From assembly GCA_023438785.1 (NCBI GenBank), contig JAEXQJ010000364.1, positions 1-16,065 of the forward strand: 16,065 nt of DNA. The letters run 5' to 3'. The notes below the pieces were generated by a model that searched no databases, was not told the DNA's origin, and saw only the letters and a list, made by a program, of their open reading frames with translations. The DNA comes from Pseudomonadota bacterium (lineage in GTDB: Bacteria; Myxococcota_A; Polyangia; Fen-1088). A program made the translations under genes and the position numbers. Shown here piece after piece: positions 13,522-16,065 of this stretch. Numbering within the stretch: position 1 is the first letter of the stretch; each line of letters begins with the position of its first letter.

Positions 13522-14165
13522 ACGGAGGCGCCGGGCGCGCGCGGCTGCTCGCTCTCGCCGTGCTGGCCTTGGCCGGGGTGAGCTGCGCACACGGGCGGGC
13601 CAAGCCGGTGGACTTCGGCGAGGTCAACCGGGAGTACCGGGGCAAGGACTACGAGTCCGTGCACGACAACTGGACCCGACGGGCCAAGTTGGTGCGCGAC
13701 GTGGGGACGGTCATCGAGGCGTGGGCTACGTACAAGAGCTGGGATTTCCGCCAGGCCTACGTGGCCTACTACTCTGAGGTCTACGGGGTCTCCGAGGCGG
13801 ACCGGACGGCGCTTTTGCGGTCCCAACTGGAGGCCTCCCGCGCGAGCTACGAGTTTCACCTCATCGCACAGAGCACGAGCGATCGGTGGAACGACTTGGA
13901 TCGCCGATCGTCTCCGTGGCGCATCACCCTGATCGATGGTACCGGCGCCGAGTTGTCGCCCAGCTCCATCACGGTGGCCAAGCTCCCGGATTTGTACGAG
14001 TCTCAGTTCTTTCCCGAGCGGACCGAGTTCTCTCGCACCTACGTGGTGACGTTTGCGCGGCCCCTGGGAGAGGCAGAGGGCTTCCTGGGACCGGCCAGCG
14101 GACGGATGCAGCTACGCATCGCGAGTCCGGTGGGCAGCGTTCAGATGACCTGGGAGGCCAAGTAG
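13518..14165 (+). CDS. Small lipoprotein-like protein of unknown function
   Basis: A 215-residue protein. The start TTG at 13518 overlaps the pyrE stop as TTGA and has GGGAG 5 nt upstream (13508-13512). This start places a clean signal (NGGAGRAR then a Leu/Ala core) at the N-terminus. The signal ends AGVSC with Cys23, a degenerate lipobox, so lipidation is likely but not certain. The mature part is not a family I recognise. It has a helical first half rich in aromatic and charged residues (NREYRGKDYESVHDNW; WDFRQAYVAYYSEVYG) and a beta-rich second half with PWRITLIDG, ELSPSSI, then RTYVVTFARPLG and a closing strand pair RMQLRIASPVG and VQMTWEAK. The second half looks like an immunoglobulin-like or similar beta sandwich. 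Close coupling to pyrE is probably only transcriptional. Confidence 0.78.
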   Translation: MNGGAGRARLLALAVLALAGVSCAHGRAKPVDFGEVNREYRGKDYESVHDNWTRRAKLVRDVGTVIEAWATYKSWDFRQAYVAYYSEVYGVSEADRTALLRSQLEASRASYEFHLIAQSTSDRWNDLDRRSSPWRITLIDGTGAELSPSSITVAKLPDLYESQFFPERTEFSRTYVVTFARPLGEAEGFLGPASGRMQLRIASPVGSVQMTWEAK

Positions 14166-14184
14166 GCGGTTCGCGGCGCTCCGG

Positions 14185-14220
14185 CCCCCGAAAGCGATCT
14201 GGCAGTCACCGTTTCGGGGG
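14185..14220. terminator. Hairpin between convergent genes
   Basis: CCCCCGAAA (14185-14193) and TTTCGGGGG (14212-14220) form a perfect 9-bp stem with an 18-nt loop. It starts 20 nt after the plus-strand lipoprotein stop, and its loop contains the stop codon of the minus-strand gene. There is no clear T-run on either side, so it may be a bidirectional 3'-end hairpin rather than a textbook intrinsic terminator. Confidence 0.5.
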
Positions 14221-16065
14221 CGATCGGCGTGGTCGCCTTGGCTTGCCGGCGGGCTCGTCCAGATCCGCGAAGCTCGAATCGTCCTGCTTGTAGAGCTCGG
14301 ATTCGCGGGCGAAAAAGTCGGCCTCCACGGCGCTGAAGGCACCGCTGGTGTGGCGCTTGGGGAGATCGTCCTTGGCCGTCGGGGTGGGTTGCGAGGCAGG
14401 CCTCTCCGCGACGACGGGCGCGACCTCGCCGGGCGCGGGCACGCGAAGGGCGGGCGAGTCCCGTTCGGCCCTTTCCAGGACTTCCATTTCGGCGAGCAGG
14501 GCCGGATCGACCGACATGCCAGCGGGCGGAGGCTTCGTCGTGGCGCGGTGAGGGGCGGGGACTGCGATGATCCCCGCGGCGTGCGAATCCGTCCCCGCGT
14601 CAGCGGTTCGGCTGCCGGAGGGGGGATTCGTCGTCGTGCTCACCGTGGGCGGCGACGGGGTCTTGTCCATGGCGCCCATCTCGGCCATCAACGCCGGATC
14701 GAACTGCACCGAAATCCCGGTCGGCGACTTGGGACGATGGGCCGCGCGAGGGGCGTTGGGAACGGACAGGGTGCCAGCCACTTTGACGGCGCCCATGCCT
14801 TTTGGCGCAGACTCGTCGCCGGGGCGAACAGCGGCCCCGCTCGTCGCTGGTGCGGCCTGCGGGGCAACCAAGCGGGGCACGGCCTGGGGCGGCGGGGTAA
14901 CCGGAAGCGCGTTCATCTCCTCCGCCCGCGGGAAGAGGGTGGGGCTGAGCTGGATCCCCCAGTCTCTGCTGGCGACAGGGCGATCCAGGCCGGGCGCCGG
15001 CCGGCCCTCGCCACGGGGATCGGCTTCCCCTCGAGCCCCCGCAGCCACGACGGGCGTGGGCTTTCCTTTGCTTGCTTCACCGGCGGCGTCCACGAGCGGC
15101 GCGCCCAGATCGAGGGTCTGGTTCGACACGCGGCGCTTGCCCTTGCGGCGGCTCGGGGCACCGATGCGGTTCTCCGGCTTGGCGATTTTGGCCTCGTCAG
15201 CCGGGGCCGGCGCGCCGCCCTCCGCGCCCACGATTCGGGCCGTCGACCAGAACTGTTGCAGGGGCCGGCCCGCCTGCTCCGTGGTGGCGGGCCTGGGGTC
15301 ACGACGGACCAGGACGCCGAGGTACACCAGACGGTTGACGATGCGAAGGGTATCGAAGACTCGAAACGGGCTGTCGTCGATCACCCCGGCCAAGGCGCGG
15401 TTGCCGTCGAACAATCGCAGCACCGGGGTCACCTCGGCGGGCACATCGCGCGCACACATGGACAGCCGGGTTTCATCCCGCCGGTAGACCGCGGAGGCCG
15501 GTCCCACGTCCTTGATGGCGTGGGCGTAGTCGCGCAGGAATCGTTCCGCCTCGTCGAGCGCCTGCCCGGAATGCGGCTGCGGGCCGCCTCGGCGGGTCAC
15601 GGGGCGCACGCGCAGTTCCATGCGGGCGTCATCTTCCCAGAGCATCAGGTGATGCACGGCCGCCGCACCCTGAAGGGACCCGAGCTGCGCCGCTACGATC
15701 TCGCCCTCCGCGAAGCTGATCTCGCCGCGGCGTCCGCCTCGCTCCAGGTGCAGCACACCCGAGCGCCTGAGCTCGGCCAGGGTGCGGACGAGCGAGAGCA
15801 TGCCGTAGTCCGCGGGGCGACCTTGCACGTCCTGTCCTGTCTTGCCGGCGTCCACGAGGAGACGGCTGGCCGTAATCACATCTCGCACGAACACCGGCAG
15901 GGGCAGAAGCTCAATGGTCCCGAGATCCCGCAGGGGCGCCCGGAGTGCGGCAGGGCCGAGCACGAGTATGGGTAGCGCCCGGCTCTCCTCGGTGGCCCGC
16001 AGTTGCCGGAGCATGGCCAGGAGCTTGTCGTGAGGCTCGCGGGCTGCTGCGACCACCAGCTCTGC
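14206..16065 (-). CDS. Receiver-like/DUF4388 (PATAN) protein with long disordered tail, 5' end outside window
   Basis: The frame is open to the window edge, so the N-terminus is missing; a GTG at 16056 is inside the domain and is not taken as start. Numbering below is from that codon. Residues 1-68 look like the second half of a response-regulator receiver fold (strand VVAAA, helix KLLAMLRQLR, strand PILVLG, then LPLPVFVRDVITASRLL). Residues 84-152 are a DUF4388/PATAN domain (LVRTLAELRRSGVLHLE, GEISFAEGEIVAAQLG, then AAVHHLMLWEDD). Residues 212-252 look like a winged-helix segment (VLRLFDGNRALAGVIDDSP, LVYLGVLVRRD). From 255 on the protein is Pro/Ala-rich and disordered, with a duplicated motif DPALMAEM (453-460) and DPALLAEM (517-524), and a conserved-looking end FSAVEADFFARESELYK plus SSFADLDE (573-601) before a basic tail. 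Such proteins are common in Myxococcota signalling; the output is unknown. Confidence 0.82.
   Translation of the reverse strand, partial: AELVVAAAREPHDKLLAMLRQLRATEESRALPILVLGPAALRAPLRDLGTIELLPLPVFVRDVITASRLLVDAGKTGQDVQGRPADYGMLSLVRTLAELRRSGVLHLERGGRRGEISFAEGEIVAAQLGSLQGAAAVHHLMLWEDDARMELRVRPVTRRGGPQPHSGQALDEAERFLRDYAHAIKDVGPASAVYRRDETRLSMCARDVPAEVTPVLRLFDGNRALAGVIDDSPFRVFDTLRIVNRLVYLGVLVRRDPRPATTEQAGRPLQQFWSTARIVGAEGGAPAPADEAKIAKPENRIGAPSRRKGKRRVSNQTLDLGAPLVDAAGEASKGKPTPVVAAGARGEADPRGEGRPAPGLDRPVASRDWGIQLSPTLFPRAEEMNALPVTPPPQAVPRLVAPQAAPATSGAAVRPGDESAPKGMGAVKVAGTLSVPNAPRAAHRPKSPTGISVQFDPALMAEMGAMDKTPSPPTVSTTTNPPSGSRTADAGTDSHAAGIIAVPAPHRATTKPPPAGMSVDPALLAEMEVLERAERDSPALRVPAPGEVAPVVAERPASQPTPTAKDDLPKRHTSGAFSAVEADFFARESELYKQDDSSFADLDEPAGKPRRPRRSPPKR

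Noticed and set aside
16054..16056. GTG at 16056 as the true start of the DUF4388 protein
   Set aside because: The frame stays open to the window edge and the codon falls inside a receiver-like strand, so the gene is truncated by the window.
1..16065. tRNA, rRNA, CRISPR arrays, insertion sequences, integrases or attachment sites
   Set aside because: No cloverleaf, spaced direct repeats, transposase motifs or terminal repeat pairs could be recognised.

Overview
The window comes from a chromosome with very high G+C content and third-position G/C preference. Its gene content points to a member of the Myxococcota (myxobacteria and relatives). The strongest pointers are an AgmX/GltJ-like protein (zinc ribbon, GYF domain, one membrane helix, CYxxY-type C-terminal domain), a receiver-like/DUF4388 protein with a long Pro/Ala-rich tail, and several Ala/Pro/Lys-rich single-span proteins. 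This is inference from domain content; no rRNA or other taxonomic marker is present.

Layout, left to right. (1) Positions 1-80 form a long nested hairpin. A minus-strand block follows: a lipoprotein with two tandem copies of an unrecognised ~120-residue domain, an ABC-F ATPase of the Uup/YheS type, and serC. serC ends at a good intrinsic terminator. (2) A divergent region (4390-4566) leads into a plus-strand pair, hisZ-purA, overlapping by 13 nt. (3) A sigma70-like promoter precedes the AgmX/GltJ-like gene, which is followed 8 nt later by a 71-residue biotin-carrier protein. (4) Convergent to these, with stop codons one base apart, is a compact minus-strand operon read from right to left: a PHP-type CpsB/CapC-family phosphatase, an eight-or-so-span LPG_synthase_TM/UPF0104 membrane protein, and a small secreted protein. 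(5) Divergent from that operon are two plus-strand single-span proteins, one Ala/Pro/Lys-rich and one built around a charged helix. Then comes pyrE, whose stop overlaps the TTG start of a small lipoprotein-like gene. (6) The right end is a minus-strand receiver-like/DUF4388 protein that runs off the window.

Functionally the window mixes housekeeping biosynthesis (serine/PLP, histidine, purine and pyrimidine enzymes, each apparently without the rest of its pathway) with lineage-specific envelope or motility-type proteins. No mobile element, CRISPR array, tRNA or rRNA is seen. The most interesting observation is that three separately encoded single-span proteins (7266-8969, 11546-12013, 12151-12906) share a VL-x-SL motif on the N-terminal side of the membrane span and a short S-(I/N)-D-x-L-type acidic-leucine motif on the C-terminal side. 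This suggests a common docking or localisation code.
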